64,000 nucleotides of DNA from Lepidostoma basale (GCA_022606425.2 JAHDVF020001237.1:496001-560000), one strand, 5' to 3'. Shown: positions 39,665 through 51,900, counted from the stretch's first letter. The notes: a model not told the origin generated them from the sequence alone. Numbers and translations: made by a program.

Positions 39665-40185
39665 AATGTTGTTAAAACACAATGTTTTTCAAAAAAAATT
39701 AAATGAGAATTGGGATTTTTACGAACAACGGAACATCTAAATGAGTTCCAGTTACAATTTATGAATACTTTTCATACAATTTCGTTGCACACTTCTAGGC
39801 TGGAGCTGCAACAGTGCATCCTATCGATTCATTAACTAAAGCAAACAAACATCGCCATGACCATCACAAGTGTACGGCACACAGTGTATGTTCGAGTATA
39901 ATGTGTGTAAATGTTTACCTGTTTCCTTGTGGTGCTAAACCTTCATCAAATGCAGGTAAATGTTGAACACTAGACTAACACTGGCTTACTGTAATTACAA
40001 GTCTAGATTAATGTTTAATTACTTATGTGAATTGCTTGTGTTATTATCACATAATTTAGATCAATTTTTTTTATAAATGATAGAACTCACCTAATTATAA
40101 AGAGGTACAAAAACTTCTAATTTAATTTGTCCTATATGACTAATGGCGATCATGACATTGGTATTGAAACAAGATACAGTTCGCA
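39665..40185. other. AT-rich DNA, nothing recognised
   Basis: No gene or element assigned. Confidence 0.3.
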
Positions 40186-40187
40186 CT

Positions 40188-40500
40188 AAATCATAGAGAT
40201 GAAAACCCTCTGAAAAATAATAGGCAGGGCTCTACGCGATAGTATAAGAAACACTACGATCAAAGAAATGTGTGATATCCAGAATGTTGTCAGATGGGGG
40301 AGACAAAGAAGAAGGTATTGGAGATACCATGTAGAAAAAATGGATGATGAAAGACTGTCACAACTTGCCTTACATGTGAAAACAGAGAGGAAAGAGATGC
40401 CTGGAAGATCCCTCAAAAGATGAAAAAACATCTGGGAGTCCATATCGCAAGATAAACTTTGCACAATCAGGACCTAGCGGACTTCGACCGGTTTCAAGAA
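40188..40500 (+). pseudogene. RTE-E: retrotransposon C-terminal tail
   Basis: Frame from about 40221: IIGRALRDSIRNTTIKEMCD, IQNVVRWGRQRRRYWRYHVE, KMDDERLSQLALHVKTERKE, MPGRSLKR, stop, then KNIWESISQDKL. This is the R.IRN..I....VV.WG...R.W..H V..M pattern of RTE-type tails. It ends with TTCAAGAAGAAGAAGAAG. Confidence 0.7.
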
Positions 40501-40504
40501 GAAG

Positions 40505-41870
40505 AAGAAGTAATATATCTATACATGACATAATATATCTATACATGGCTATACATGATAGCCATAATGCGGTAAGTGAATTTTCGACCAAAATTATTTA
40601 TACGAAAGACATGACAGATTTATCGTAAAGTTTTTACTGCATCCAAGGCAATTGTCTGTCTTAGCAGCTACTTTTTACTAAACCATATAATAGTTCTATT
40701 ATATCACAACATACTCGTATACATAACTTATTTTCGACAAATAATCACATAAAATTTGTGATGGATTCGTTTGTCTAATGTGGAAATTGAGGCAGAATCC
40801 CTTATATCCTTCCTGGTCAACATCAACTACTGTGGTAGTTTCTCCTGGTCACCACGGCACCTAATGTGGTGAAATTTGTCTTCCGTGGGGAACCCAACAT
40901 TCATCCGCGAATGGTGGAGCTTCCTCCAGTCATTCCCTCTTCATCCACCTCTCCGGAGTTTACAGGTGTTTTACCTTACGCGAGTTAGCCTTCATGATCG
41001 TCTAGAAATAATACTGTATGACCCTTCGTTATGACCGATGTAATCCAAGTCTTTTTTTTTGCGAATACTAATAATCTCATTCTAAATCTAATCACATAAC
41101 GATTCTCAGGTATATATATTGCATATAAAATTTTGTTCAATTATGGTAGAAAAGTAAAATATACACATGTAATAGCTTGTGTATACACCATATGAATTAC
41201 TATTAAATTAAATTACGTTGAGTTATGGGGATAAGGTAAAAAAGATTCTACATATATAACTTTGCAAAATGATTTGAAAAATATTTATTTAAATCCTTAA
41301 TTCACATCATATGATATTAAATATCTTTATTATGTACGTTTTATGTTAACAATGACATTGGGTAATCAATTTCTTTCCGAAAATCAAAGTATTCATCCAT
41401 TTTTCCTGATTCCAGGACCTTTACATTATTCCCTGAGGACTTCCTTATCGTGAGACACGTTCGCTGAAAGTCTGACAAACACGTGAGCTACCTTCATCAG
41501 TTTTGATTGCAACCCTTTTGAATTCCACCTATTTTTCAAAGCTAAAACCAAAATTCATCTCTATTGGGAATTTCTTTTCAGATGAGTAGGTGTGGGGTAT
41601 TTTTTTGATAAACAGTTGAATATTGATGTTCTGATTTTCCTTATTTTCCAAACTTGAACGAAGATGGGAGAAATTTTGTTTGCGCGTTTATGGAAAACGT
41701 TTGTATTTTTATCCATGTTTTTACTAGATTTTCCTTCAAGGTGTATTTAAAAGAATGTTTTTATAGGTTCATATTTTTAGTTGATATTGTTATCAGAATC
41801 ATGCAAAAAATTAAGTGACTTGAATATAAATATGCTTTCATTTTTTTTTAAATTATGGAATCGGTAATTT
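40505..41870. other. Unassigned; less AT-rich block at 40790-41010
   Basis: 40790-41010 (GGTCACCACGGCACC, CTCTTCATCCACCTCTCCGG) has coding-like composition, but I could not assign a frame or family. The rest is AT-rich. Confidence 0.25.
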
Positions 41871-41874
41871 AATT

Positions 41875-41962
41875 CTCTTGCGTAAGGAAGTGAAGCATGG
41901 ATCTGAGATAGAAAGGATGAAAGTAGAATAAATTTAGTAGAAAGGATATCTCTTAATCGCAT
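41875..41962 (+). pseudogene. RTE-A fragment, decayed
   Basis: GGAAGTGAAGCATGGATCTG, AAGGATGAAAGTAGAATAAA and TAGTAGAAAGGATATCTC align with the region encoding GSEAWNWQKKDESTINAVEM in the 53104 copy. It is an isolated internal fragment. Confidence 0.55.
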
Positions 41963-42534
41963 GTGTGTTGAGTGTAAAATGCAAAATAAAATAAGTACTA
42001 ATAAATACTTTTCGCACTAAACACAAGGGAGAATTTCTTATTGTATTACCGAAACAAGACTGTTCAATTCAAATAAAAAGTTCTTGATACATTACTGTAC
42101 AGATTAATTATTTCTCGAACATTTTATTCAATTATTTCGTTTCTTTTCGTTTCATCCTTGTTTAGGTAATGAAAAATACCAAGACATATTTTCCTTTGGT
42201 TGTCTTAACAAAACAAATCATTGTTATTGGATGATACATTTTTTGTTTCCATTTCGGTTTTCCGGTACCATGCATCATTAAAGTTGAATTTTCGACAGTT
42301 TTGGAATAGAGTAAAAAATTGGTTAATAATAAAATCACTATTTCTAAAGTTTTCGTTTCTTTTCATTTATCACGCAAAATAACAGTTGGATATTAATTTT
42401 TTAAATATAGTAATTTCCTTTTCTTCGCTTGAATCAAATTTTAAGTATATTGTTACTTTCATTTAATTAATCGATGAAAATCATTTTCCCTTCTTTGAAG
42501 CACTTAATTTGTGTTGTGGCATTATTAAAAATAG
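41963..42534. other. AT-rich DNA, nothing recognised
   Basis: No gene or element assigned. Confidence 0.3.
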
Positions 42535-42735
42535 TTGATAATTCTTTTGCACTTTGTTTTTACACAGTTTTATTTTATTTTATAGACTCAGCTAGTTTCA
42601 CACCCACCGGAGCTTTGTCAAGGTTACAAAAACAAACTGAATTCAGTTTTTTTTTGTAATCCTGATGAAGCTCCGGCGGTAGCGTTACCGGTTGGTTCCA
42701 TAAAACAAAATAAAGTGGTGTAAAACAAAGTATGT
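42535..42735. mobile_element. Foldback F8 with one canonical and one U3-A8 arm
   Basis: TTTGTTTTTACACAGTTTTA mirrors TAAAGTGGTGTAAAACAAAG. Plus arm 42662-42697: CTGATGA, extra A, GCTCCGGCGGTAGC hairpin (outer three pairs), GTTA in place of GAAA, ACCGGT, T; stem I AATC/GGTT pairs four positions with one wobble. Minus arm 42588-42627: TTGACAA, extra A, GCTCC..GGTGT hairpin, GAAA, then CTAGCT. So the two arms of one element show both core types. Confidence 0.7.
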
Positions 42736-42881
42736 AGGTATTATAAATTATTAATAATATCATTTTCACTCCGTAAAATAAATAAAATATTACAATTTTA
42801 ACAATAAAAGAGCGAATAAATTATGAACTACTAGAAAATATTTTAGGTAAACTTATGGCGTTTCCACAATGGTGAAAAAAA

Positions 42882-43160
42882 GCAGTGTTGTACGAGTATA
42901 TATGTAAATATAATACATGTAATATATTTTTGACGAGTTTTTTATGAATTAAAACACTATATTTTCCACATTTTAGTTTATTTTTCTCGACACGTTTCGA
43001 AGGCTTTATACCTTCATTATCGGGAAAATGATAAAAACTGGTATTCTGAACAATGTACTTTTCAAAAAGTCGACAAGTCGAAAAAATAATAAGTGGAAAA
43101 AACAATGTTTTAATTCATAAAAAAATCGTCAAAAACATGTATTATGTACAACACCGTTTT
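42882..43160. mobile_element. Foldback F6, second copy
   Basis: TACATGTAATATATTTTTGA and TTTTTATGAATTAAAACA mirror AACATGTATTATGTA and TTTTAATTCATAAAAAAA-type sequence on the right. Minus arm near 42990-43030: CCGATAA, extra T, GAAGG..CCTTC stem, GAAA, ACGTGT, C, with stem I TTTTC/GAGAA pairing five positions (one wobble). The core has two changes at positions 4 and 8. Confidence 0.7.
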
Positions 43161-44517
43161 TTTTTACAAAATTTGCTATTCTTTTATTATTATATATACT
43201 TACCATAAAAATAAACTATATTTTTCAATGAATTCAATTAAGTTATTTTGAGAAGAAAAATTATTAGCCTGAAATTTAAACAGGTCAATGCGTTCGTCTC
43301 TAGTCCCTATATATCAGAGACATACAGGTTTTAATACTTATAATAAAGTTAGGTCATCTGTAACGCTATATAATACGATTATAATAACTTATATGAGTAC
43401 TCGTATTCTGCTTAAAAATGATTGCTTCAAAATAATAACTTATTGATCTTTTCAAAAGCCCAATATTAAAAGAATCAGATGCAGCCCCATTTTAAGAACT
43501 CTTTATATTAAAATTTGTAGATATTTTAAATGTTTACATCCATAAAAAAATTTATAATTATATCAAGTTTTATGATTAAACTTGACTAAAACTTACTAAA
43601 ACGCATCGTATCAAAATGTGTAATTTTTATTGTGAAAATTGAACAAAAGTGATTTTTCTTATTTGTAATAAATTAATCCTCTTAATATAATCTTTATCGC
43701 AATTTAGCGCAATTCTCAATTAGCATTGCAAATGCTAAAAGAAAATAACCAACCCTTCTCATATTATAGAGTTAAATAATAGAAATATTATAAAAGCTAA
43801 AATATTGTAATAATGTTTTGGTAGCAAAGATATTATTATATTAAGGGCACGATCTTCGGAAACAGGGTAAAAACATGTATTAGAGATATGATTTGGATTA
43901 TCTTAGTTAGTAGTATTATCATAAGTTCCGCCGGCGCGGGCTGCGCGGCCTTATAATGTTGATAGTATCTTAAGATTAATGATTTTGAAATTTCCTTGCC
44001 TAACCTAAGTACTTATATTAGCAATTCTATGGATTCATTTGGGACGTTGCGCAAAACAAGAAGGATATTTGATTTTATCCCCGTCTGAGTTATGTTCGTG
44101 TTTACTTTGTATATAAACATATTTACCCGCCCATACGCTAGTACGACATAACTTGCTACAGCCAGACGATCACATCTGAATATGTTAACCTTTGTGGTTC
44201 ACATTAAATGTAAATTACTTAAGATGCTGTTAGTTTATTTTTTTACAATTTCGTATTGACTTTCGTATTTCCTTTTAAACTACCCAGTATATAAGGCAAC
44301 AGCACGTGTTTTCATAGAATATATTACCAATAAACAAAATAAAACGTTTATTCTAATGTCTATTTTCACGTTTTAAAATGTCATATCAAATTATTTAGAT
44401 TTAAACGCCCTTGAGGTGAGTTATTCACAAAAAAGGACGCTGTACAAATCAGCCTAATTATTATTTTAAGATATTATTATGTGTGTACAGAAGAATCGGA
44501 CATATATACTTATTTAC
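43161..44517. other. AT-rich DNA; CpG patch near 43930
   Basis: TTCCGCCGGCGCGGGCTGCG at 43927 is a small isolated GC-rich patch. No gene is supported. Confidence 0.3.
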
Positions 44518-44770
44518 GACGACCTTTGTGGCCGAGTGGTAAGTGCATTGACTGCCATCCCGCAAGTTCCGGGTTCGATTCCCGGCGAGGGCAGTGTGAT
44601 TGTGACATTGTCTGGTGTAGAATTCACGTGACAATTAAATGACGATAGATTAGCTACCTATCACATGTAACGAGAATCACTATGATAGCTATAATACCCT
44701 TTACATCGATTTGGCTCGTGCTGTCATGATGTAAAGAGCGATTTAACAACATAATAATAATAATAATATT
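44518..44770 (+). mobile_element. SINE-A, full-length copy
   Basis: CCTTTGTGGCCGAGTGGTAA (A box), GTTCCGGGTTCGATTCCCGG (B box), then GTCTGGTGTAGAATTCACGT, TGACAATTAAATGACGATAG, ACGAGAATCACTATGATAGC, ATCGATTTGGCTCGTG and a 3' end of AATAATAATAATAATAT. This and 23848 are the best references for the family. Confidence 0.88.
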
Positions 44771-45380
44771 TTTTTCAATTATTAATAACAAAATTGGTTC
44801 AATGATTTATTATACGAGTATTATGCAATAGATTTCTCATTCAAGGAAGGAATTAAAAAGTTTATATATCATTAGTTCAATCGTAAAATTAAATATCAGT
44901 TTCAATAAGTTTCGTAAGAATTATGTAATTTATACAAAATCTAATTGAAAAATACTAATTTACTTTTACTTTATGAAAATTAATTAAAAAAACACCGCTT
45001 TCAAAACCTTTTGTTTTACTTTTTCCATTTCCATCTGCTATCATCGAAATTTCAATAAGATGTTTTCTTTCTTCGGGGTTCCATTCAGAACTTTTATTTG
45101 AATTGAAATTTTATTCATTCCTTACAAATGACGTTCTATTTTCTTCCCAAAACCTTAAACGAAAATTTAAATATTCTGCTCGAATTGTCCCAAAAAAGTA
45201 AAACACTTCCTTGGTTTTCTCTATACTGCTTGGTTTATTACCGTAATTCTGATATCAAAGAATTTCGATAATAAATAAATGACAAAATAATCTATTATCG
45301 ATAATTAACTCATAAACTTTTTGTTAATAAGGAAGGCAATATGATAAAATTTAATTTATTAGATTTCGCGAACTATTTAT
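44771..45380. other. AT-rich DNA, nothing recognised
   Basis: No gene or element assigned. Confidence 0.3.
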
Positions 45381-45384
45381 ATCA

Positions 45385-45645
45385 ATTATATCTCAATAGA
45401 GACGAAGACGCAAATTGGAAACAGAATATGGTTGATCAAGAATATGGAGATTAACATATATACAACTTCCAAAAATTTGTCAGACATGGTGGTCATAAGA
45501 AAAATAAGGTGGAATGGGGAATGTTGTATTACATAAAGAGTGCGCTTAACCCAACCAATGACAGGTCATAAGTCCTGTAAACAACCTTGATCAACCATAT
45601 TCTGTTTCCAATTTGCATCTTTGTCTCTATTGAGATACAATTGAT
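45385..45645. mobile_element. MITE-X, complete with ~50-base inverted ends
   Basis: The left end TCTCAATAGAGACGAAGACG followed by CAAATTGGAAACAGAATATGG is the near-exact reverse of the right end CCATATTCTGTTTCCAATTT followed by GCATCTTTGTCTCTATTGAGA. Outside these the mirror continues weakly (ATCAATTATA/TACAATTGAT). The interior shares TTACATAAAG, AACCCAACCAATGACAGG and TCATAAGTCCTGTAAAC with 12825 and 39470. No hammerhead-like arm and no coding region. Confidence 0.85.
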
Positions 45646-45649
45646 TCTT

Positions 45650-46390
45650 GAATTGATAGCCCGCAATGGGTGAAATCCAGTTGTTCGTCTACAAGTATTT
45701 GTATAAATTTAAAATGTTGTAAAAAAACTATTATATTATTATGTTATATATAGGTACTAATTTATATCAAGAGGCCTCCGTTTGCTAAATTATTTACGCC
45801 AAAGGCGAACTCTAAAAATACTGACTTAACAGTATTTAGAGTGCGCCTTTGGGGTAAATACGAGTAATAGTATTCAGTAGTTTCTGAAATCAAACGTCGA
45901 TATTCCCATTCTTAATACTTACAAGGAGATTATCCCATATCAACGGACCCGAAACGCAGTAAGCTCTTGCTTGAATTACTTGTTGTAACTGTTGATTTCA
46001 ATATATTGAGGAAAAGAACTTTATGCAACACATCAAAATTATTGGCATTAAAAAATATTTCTTATTCTGATCTGAGTAGCGAATTTTAGAATAAATTACT
46101 AATTCTGTTCTTTACGTTATTCAAAAATAGTTGCAAGTACATACTCGTATTTACTTACAATGTTTAAATAAAAAAAATTTCATAGTTTTACTTTAAATTA
46201 TATATAAAGTATACACCTTACTATTATCAGAAGATTATTTAAAAAAATTGAAATAGTACAAAAATTACCCTAATACTAATTATCTCATAAAATTATTATT
46301 CAGAATTAAAAAAATATGATATCATAAAATATCAATTGTGTCATCGGACTTTTTGTTTTCAGAGCTAGGTTTTATATCTTGAAAACTTTT
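45650..46390. other. AT-rich; one small inverted pair
   Basis: TTACGCCAAAGGCGAACTCT (about 45791) and AGAGTGCGCCTTTGGGGTAA (about 45838) are imperfect inverses around a 26-base spacer, a possible small foldback. No gene is supported. Confidence 0.35.
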
Positions 46391-46625
46391 TCTAACTAAC
46401 TAACTAACCATCACGCCATCTCCCCGAAGGGGCAGGCAGAAATAATGGACTGTGACACTTTTCTTTCCTGACATATTCCTCTCGCTTCCTCAACATTCAT
46501 ACATCGTGTCATGCACGCGCGTCATTTTCTCTGACTCCTCACATGGCCGACATTCAAAATTTGATTTATTTGATCGTGCCACGTTTTCCTCGGTCTTCCT
46601 CTATTTCTGGTTCTATTTTCAAACT
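46391..46625 (-). pseudogene. RTE-A tail, reverse copy
   Basis: The 3' end CTAACTAACTAACCATCACG followed by CCATCTCCCCGAAGG lies at the low coordinate. The minus strand then carries the segments for EAREEYVRK-like, RRACMTRC and HVRSQRK-like sequence up to RNRGRPRKTWHDQIN. It breaks off at 46625. Confidence 0.8.
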
Positions 46626-46629
46626 TTTT

Positions 46630-48989
46630 CCCTTATTGAAATAGAATTCAAGAATTCGCGTTACTTAACTTGTAGACTCTACCTAATACTATATGTATAA
46701 TAAATACCGGTTTAGAATTTTCCAATAGTTCAAACTTTAAGCCCCGGGGAAATGTTAAACACAAGATCACTCTCGTAAATTGCTTACATATATTGTGTAA
46801 AGAAGTACCCGCCCTAGTTCAGAATACATTATTCTTCCTCTGCAGGATAGCATTTGTTTGGTGGTTTCGAGAAAGATTTACGAGATCTCATAAAGTTAAA
46901 GATAAATGGATCATGAACTACTTGACAGCAAAATAATTAAAAGCCGTTTTACTTTCTAAACAAAGAAGTGATTGTGCGAATCACAAAAGCATTTATCGAA
47001 GCCAGTCCAGAATAATTCACATACCCTTATACTGACGGCAATTTATTATGACTTGATTTTATAACTTTCATTTATTTATAGTTGTTTACAAGTTATACTT
47101 TTTCATAACTTCATGCTTTAGTGTGTATTACTTGTTACACTTTTTATTGCTCGATAAGGAATCACCATTTATTTTTTGTATACAACATCACAACTTCAAC
47201 CAGTCTTTATAGATCACATTTATTTTTGAATCGATATTCAAGATGTTTAAGAACTCAAAATAAACATTAATCTGTATCGCACTTAACAGTCAATATTTAA
47301 AAATATAGGCTTAATGTTATACCAATACTCAAATGTATTATTTCTCTGAAACGGTATACGAGTTCTAAAAATTACATATTTTGGACAACAAATACATAAG
47401 AGCGCTATCCGAATATAAATTGAATTCTAATAATTTGTTTTCTGTTGAATTATCCATTATTCTAGAAAACGGTACGAATTCCTAGAAACAAGACATATAA
47501 TCACATCAATATGTATGAAAAATATCAATATTCCGATTCAGTAGTTTCATCGGCGAGATCCCGTCTGGTAAAGAAGAAAAAACGAATGAAATATCTGTAA
47601 CCCGATGTCGACTGTGGGCGGAGGTGTTAGACGAATCAATAAGGGAATCTCTGATATCTCTGGGTAGCTTTTATCACCCACACACCCTTTCCCCGTCCTT
47701 CCATTCCACACCAGCACCCGCAACCACCCACGCCCGTTCTCACGCGCGCACCTACTGTGCGACCAGACTTCTGTATGGAGGTCAAAATATATTTAGTATT
47801 TTCCAATTTAAAACAACGTGCTCGCAAATGCTTTATATGGAAAACGGTTTGGGTCTCTGCTTCATATTACATCCACTTACTCGTAATATTTAAACAGAAA
47901 TATGAATAAGATTTAAAAACAAATTAAAATGATAAATCGTAATTTTAATTGAAATGATAACACAAACACAAAAATATCATTTTTTAAATCGTTTTGAATT
48001 TGAGTTTGTTATTGGCTTTTCTCGTAGGCTTTAATAAATCAAATTAATCTGTCGATAACAGTTGTGAATACTGTTTTATGTAAAAGTTCTCAAATGGAAT
48101 TGTGAGCGTTTTCTCGTGGCTCTGAATAAGTTATTTCATTAATGTCTCGCTCCCCTCCGATGAGACAGAACATCTATCATTTTAATGAAGTCAATTGAAT
48201 TTAGCCACAAATAAATTACCCCAATACGGTCTCGTAAGCTATGAATTATACAAACGATGTTCAGTGATACAAACCTCAGAACTAGAGAGTATATTTAAGT
48301 CAAAAATATATCTCCCTCGGTCATTATGAGATAATGTTTCACCCTGCCAATGTGTATCTGCGCCAGCATCATTTGTAAGAACGTATCTCTCGGTTTGACA
48401 GCAAAATATTCCTGATGAATTATTCAAATTGAAAACCTTATTTACAATTTAGACGAGATAAATATTATTTGGAATAGTCCTGAGGATTATATCTCCATAA
48501 TTCCAATTTGGGGATACATTTGAAAAACAAATTTATGTTTTAAACGAATTATCTCACTTTTTCGGGTAATCATCTTTATGTTAATCTTTGCGGCAGAATC
48601 TTTTTTATATGTGTATGGTTAAGAGTATTAATAAATCCAAAACTAACCTACATCTTTAATCGACTGTAAATAGAAAGTTTTACCATTCTAATAACCGAAA
48701 ACTATTATTATATATTTCTTTAATATATTTTTAACAACTCTAATTATTTTCATTCATCATTTTAATTGTTTCAAATCATAGTTCTATTAAACTTTATAAT
48801 TCCTCTACAAAGCTGAAGGGAGAGGTAATCTATAATAATCGACGATAACTTCTCTTAACGATAACAAGTTTAATGTTAGTTGTTGTAAAATTCGATTTGG
48901 CAATTGGTTCCCATTTTTAATAACAAAAATTTATTTAAACCCACGTGTCTTTCGTGAACTTCTGTAAGTAGTTTCTTAGTTATATATCT
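46630..48989. other. Unassigned; C-rich block at 47600-47790
   Basis: 47600-47790 contains ACACACCCTTTCCCC and CACCCACGCCCG-type sequence in an otherwise AT-rich region. Opposing short frames there (47624-47893 plus, 47636-47827 minus) have no recognisable domains. Nothing else is supported over this 2.3 kb. Confidence 0.3.
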
Positions 48990-49125
48990 ATTAACCAACA
49001 CGCCGTCTCTCCGAAGGGGTACACAGAAATATTGGACTGCCACACTTTAACCGGTGCGGTATTCCATTCTTCTTTATTCGCCCCCGCGGAAGACGCGATG
49101 TGATAGGTTGCAAACCTCATCGCCG
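48990..49125 (-). mobile_element. Short element with RTE-A tail, reverse copy
   Basis: Minus strand starts GGCGATGAGGTTTGCAACCT and CACATCGCGTCTTCCGCGGG, passes GAATACCGCACCGGTTAAAG and joins the RTE-A 3' end. Same module order as at 9176 and 60640. Confidence 0.65.
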
Positions 49126-51160
49126 TTAGTAACTACAACGTCCACAAAATAAATGTAAAATAAATACAATGATATTAAATTTAAATAAAATAACACATAA
49201 TTAAGTTTTTTTACGATGGAGCACATGTTGACGACAGTCGGAGAGCTGTTATTTAATTATTATTTTAAAAAGAAGCTTCTCGGGGAGGAATTAGTATCAT
49301 TTTAGACTTGTATAATATTACTCGAATCAAAACGTAAACAACTTACATTTTAAAAGCTTTTACGAAAAGAGAGTTATACTTTTCCCAAAGATGTTCCACA
49401 GCTCTATCACTTTGCAAATCGCCTCTAAACTTAACTTCCCGCAAATCTAATGATCTCACCGAAGCTTGGGAGGATTCACAAATTGCCGCAACTTTGCTTC
49501 TATTCTATTGAACTTCACTTAAAACTATTTCTCAACTTCTAAAGACACTATAAAAACGTTCGTGTTTTTCTTTATTCGGAAAGCAAAGTTAGAAAACGGA
49601 TTCCTCTGTGTGATGTTTGATCAAAGCTCCCTTTAGACGTGAGAGGAATTCGCGGCATAACACCATATTTACCAAAATCTCCACACGATGTCTTTTATAT
49701 GTTTACGAAAATTCTTTCATTTCGGCGGAATGTGGTCTGACCCAGATACAAAGCGGGGTGGAAATCGAATGATTTTTAATACCTTCGTTTCTTTGACCTC
49801 TGCTGAAATTGATAATACACACATAAAGAAGTGTGCTGACCCCCATATTTATAAAAGATACAATACTTTCATAGCAAACCGTGTAGAAAAGGATAAATAA
49901 GCAATTTATTTTTATTGCTTTAACGCTCTAGTGTAAATAATAACTCATCTCACGCTCTGCTTAATACAAGTTATGTGTACCGATCCAGAAGGAACATTAC
50001 GCTTACGAAATTCAGCCAAAACTCGCCTGAAATACGTTCAACCGATTGACCTCTGTGTCTCTTCTATCTCTACATGTTGAACATCGCTCGTCCCAAGATG
50101 TCCTCCATTTGGCTCGCGAATTCACCCAGACTTAGCACTCCCGGCGGATGTCACAACAAGTGTCCTGTGCCTACCCTTATATTCTGATGCAATATAATAA
50201 AGCGGACGCCTGCCTCTGAAATTGGGCCACTTTGTCACGAAGATGGAAGTAATTTTTAACTTAACCAATTTTTAAGCGCGTAACTGTAATATTTGCTATT
50301 TATTTCACATAAAACCACTATAGTTCTTTTTAATTCTGTTTTTGTTTTAAGTTCAAGATATTTTATTACTCTGAACGTAAACTTAATTCATATGCAGAGA
50401 TTAAGAATCCACACATTCACTTTAATCAAAAAATGTAAACGAAGGATGAAATTGAAAATTAGATGGAAAATAAATGTCCTATCTCTGTACCTACTTATTG
50501 AAACCGTTTAAAATTTTCACCAAAATATGTAAAAGGTGCTAGCGAATAATATCGTTTTATTTATATAAGTACTCACTCTTACGCTATATAACAAGATATT
50601 AATTTCTGAGTTTATTTTGTAGGAGCAGAAAAAATTGTTAATGAAACCTTTTTGTTAATATAACGAGAAAAGCAGAATTTAATTAGCACAATTAAAGAAT
50701 CGGTAATACGATCGATTTGTTAATGTGATACTTTGTAAATGCTTCTTTTTCCATTTTACCGAGGGTCCTCTCCTCGTTTGGCCCACGCACCCCCTGACCA
50801 TCCCCTTGAATACCGCCAACCCTTGTCCTTCTGACCCCGGATTACCTTTATGGGTCCCAGGCTTCAAGCATGGCGTTTATTCGAACCCAACCGTTTCATA
50901 CAATTTATTAAATCCACGCATAAAAAACCGATCTTTTCAATATAAACTGTATTTTACAAAATCAGAAAATATTGATATTACATTTATTATTTACCTGAGA
51001 CTTTGGCTTATTGAGCGGAATTTCGGAACAACGGAATAAAACCTTTTACGATTACTGTTTGTAATACGGTATATTGTCAATTATTGCAACTCAGTTTTAA
51101 AAGAATCTAAATATGGGCTCTTTGATTTTATACTATTAAGGTTATACTGTGTACTATTTA
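49126..51160. other. Unassigned; several less AT-rich patches
   Basis: Patches at 49590-49760, 49970-50230 and 50760-50880 are richer in G and C. The last (50760-50880) resembles coding sequence in composition, but no splice-consistent frame is evident. Confidence 0.25.
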
Positions 51161-51164
51161 AGAT

Positions 51165-51480
51165 CAAATGCCGCTCTCTGAACTATGGCAAGCGAAAAGC
51201 CAATTAGAGAACAGGTCGCTAGACGTAAATGGCAGTGTATCGGTCACACTCTGAGACAGAACCCAGCCTGCATCCCTCAGGGTGCACTAGACTGGTCCCC
51301 TATGGGGGGAAAGAGAAAGCGAGGCAGACCTAGAGCCACCTGGAGAAGAACCCTGCAGGACAAGGTTAAGGCGGCAGGCTTCACTTGGGATGATGTTAGG
51401 CCTCAGGCATGCGATAGAGTCGGGTGGAGAAGGTTCCTTGAGGCACTATGCACCACGGAGGTGTGACAGGACAAAAAGAA
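51165..51480 (+). pseudogene. RTE-F: retrotransposon C-terminal tail
   Basis: One open frame (51185-51466): EQVARRKWQCIGHTLRQNPA, GGKRKRGRPRATWRRTLQDK, VKAAGFTWDDVRPQACDRVG, WRRFLEALCTTEV. This R.KW..IGHTLR / GRP..TWRR / A.DR..WR order is typical of the RTE-type C-terminus. It ends AAAAAGAAGAAGAAGAAGG. Less decayed than the other families here, but the RT domain is absent. Confidence 0.8.
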
Positions 51481-51571
51481 GAAGAAGAAGGTTATACTAG
51501 GACAATGTTCACAATCGGCATTTGATCCTTATTTATTTTTTTCTTATATTTTTGCCTACAATTTGTGTTGT

Positions 51572-51785
51572 GGATTCATATTTGAATAAATATTACTGCA
51601 CTCGGTATTTTTACAACACTTTATTACACTTTTCACAGGCCTGTTTCGGTTTTGTCACAATCTTTTTAGTATACATTCCAACAGTAACAAATTTAACAGT
51701 ACATTGATAAAGGTTGTGTCGTAACCGAAGCATATCTGTGAAATGTATTGTAAAAATATTAAGTGAAGTAATGTTTATTCAAATT
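51572..51785. mobile_element. Foldback F5, second copy
   Basis: GATTCATATTTGAATAAATA on the left mirrors GTTTATTCAAATTC on the right. TTTTTACAACACTTTATTAC mirrors TTGTAAAAATATTAAGTGAA imperfectly. Plus arm at 51704: TTGATAA, extra A, GGTT..AACC hairpin, GAAG instead of GAAA. Minus arm keeps GAAA and the self-complementary ACAGGCCTGT but has a lost core. Confidence 0.6.
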
Positions 51786-51900
51786 CGGGTGGTAGTCTAG
51801 AACGCTTGGTTCCTGATCCAGGGGACATGGGTTCGAGCCTAGACACGACCAGATTCCTTCTTCAAAATAATGAGCTATTTTATGCCCATATTTTTTTTTT
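51786..51900 (+). mobile_element. SINE-B, second copy
   Basis: CGGGTGGTAGTCTAGAACGC, TTGGTTCCTGATCCAGGGGA, GGGTTCGAGCCTAG (B box), ACCAGATTCCTTCTTCA and AATGAGCTATTTTATGCCCA. Begins right at the end of foldback F5. Confidence 0.75.
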
